6,476 nt of DNA from NCBI GenBank assembly GCA_007127275.1, contig SKZP01000602.1:1-6476 (forward strand), in the 5' to 3' direction. Both the position numbers and the translations under genes were made by a program. Shown in pieces: positions 5,591-6,476 of this stretch; position 1 is the stretch's first letter; each line of letters starts with the position of its first letter. The DNA comes from Planctomycetota bacterium (GTDB taxonomy: Bacteria > Planctomycetota > UBA8742 > SKZP01). A model generated the notes under the pieces. The model saw nothing but the letters and a program-made list of their open reading frames with translations, was not told where the DNA came from and searched no databases.

Positions 5591-6476
5591 CGCGACGCCG
5601 ACAACGGCCCCCTGGTCGCCGGCTTCCAGTACGACTACAATGACATCGATGTGCCGCTTTACGAGAAGTGGGAGCACGACGAGTCCCGCTACGACCACTT
5701 CATGCACGACGACCTCGACCAGCTCACCGGTGTCTTCTTCCGCTCGCACCTCGACGGCTCGAGCCCGCCGGCGCCGGAGGATACCTACGTGTACGACTCG
5801 AACTTCAACCGCGCTGGTGTAGAAGGCGACGAGGGGATGGACGCCCAAGATCCGTTCCAACTCTGGCCGCGGCAGCAGGCGCACTACGACGTCGACGACG
5901 ACAACTCGTACACGAACATCAGCAACTTCGGCGCGCCGCAGCACGACCGCAACGGCAACCTGACGCAAGGCCCCGTCGTACCGCCGGTCGGCGCCTACAA
6001 CCAGGAAACCGCCGACTTCGACTGGACCGCACTCAACCAGGTGCACCGTGTCGATGTCGGCGAAGATGCGGAGCACTATCGCTATGATGCGCTGGGCCGC
6101 CGGGTTGTGACGGCGACAGAGATAGACGAGGAAACGGTAGTTCTGCAATGGGCGTCGGGTGGAGCCGTGTTTGATGTGGCCGATGTCGTCGATCATCATG
6201 TCTACGACGGCTGGCGTACCACCCAGGATCGCCGCGCCGCGGCATCGACGAGCGAAGTCTCGATCTCGCAGTTCGACTCCAACGGAAACTTCCTCGGCGG
6301 CCAAAGCGAGTTTCTCCCAGGACTCGTAGTCGACCTCGCACATCCAATCAATCCACAAACCGGCCGCTACATGCTGCCCAGCGGCGACGAAATCGCCATC
6401 TCGGTCGGCGATTTCATGCAACCCGACAACAACTTCAACAAGCTATACCTGCACGCCGAGGGCCTCGACGAACTGC
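5591..6476 (+). CDS. RHS/YD-repeat protein fragment, 3' end beyond window
   Basis: The frame is open for 295 codons from after a TGA to the right edge. Numbering from the codon at 5591, it has the periodic aromatic/D pattern of RHS/YD-repeat proteins: LVAGFQYDYND (8-18), YDHFMHDDLDQLTGV (34-48), YVYDSNFNR (about 64-72), HDRNGNLTQG (118-127), FDWTALNQVHRV (about 143-154), YRYDALGRRVV (163-173) and VYDGWR (204-209). Such units form the beta-cocoon that encloses a C-terminal toxin or adhesive domain in secreted RHS proteins. After YDGWR the usual strand is delayed by about 70 unusual residues, until LYLHAEGLDEL at 285-295. The composition is acidic. No ATG with a ribosome site lies at the 5' end (the first in-frame alternatives are GTG at 5651 and ATG at 5702), and no secretion signal is seen, so the gene is 5'-truncated or interrupted. 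It is divergent from the recombinase. Any toxin domain would lie outside the window. Confidence 0.75.

Noticed and set aside
5435..6421. Long minus-strand frame extending the recombinase upstream to a possible 656-aa protein
   Set aside because: The extra part is antisense to the RHS repeats and is low-complexity Val/Arg/Glu-rich; the recombinase fold begins only near 5434.
5591..6476. RHS toxin-immunity system
   Set aside because: The C-terminal tip and any immunity gene lie outside the window, so no toxin can be identified.

Overview
The window looks like high-GC bacterial chromosomal or metagenome-assembled sequence, with one phage-like piece at its left end. I find no RNA gene, CRISPR array or insertion sequence. 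No taxonomic marker gene is present. The XerD-like recombinase and the style of the RHS/YD-repeat protein would fit a planctomycete or another deep-branching or proteobacterial lineage, but this is a weak impression.

Layout from left to right. (1) 1-889, minus strand: two translationally coupled genes with phage structural character. One is a 173-aa protein built from four [W/Y/F]-D-G-x-x-W units. The other is a tryptophan-rich protein that runs off the left edge. (2) 890-1942, plus strand: the C-terminal part of an RND/MMPL-type membrane transporter, beginning just after the expected seventh transmembrane segment, so at least half the gene is missing. It abuts the phage-like gene base to base. 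(3) 1943-2084: convergent intergenic gap. (4) 2085-4244, minus strand: an intact 719-aa exported protein with a signal peptide, a TolB-N/FlgO-like alpha/beta domain, TPR-like helices, two EF-hand-like loops and a charged helical tail. I do not recognise it as a named family. (5) 4245-4450: its leader region, with a strong Shine-Dalgarno. (6) 4451-5434, minus strand: a complete XerD-like tyrosine recombinase with all six catalytic residues. (7) 5510-6476, plus strand: part of an RHS/YD-repeat protein, interrupted or preceded by an in-frame TGA and running off the right edge.

The genes do not form an obvious pathway. Three of the six are incomplete: the transporter, the RHS protein and probably the phage-like repeat protein. 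This mosaic structure is the most notable property of the window. The junction at 889/890 is either a real recombination or integration scar or an assembly chimera. The best candidate for something undescribed is the 719-aa exported protein. I see no convincing new defence, toxin or mobile system.
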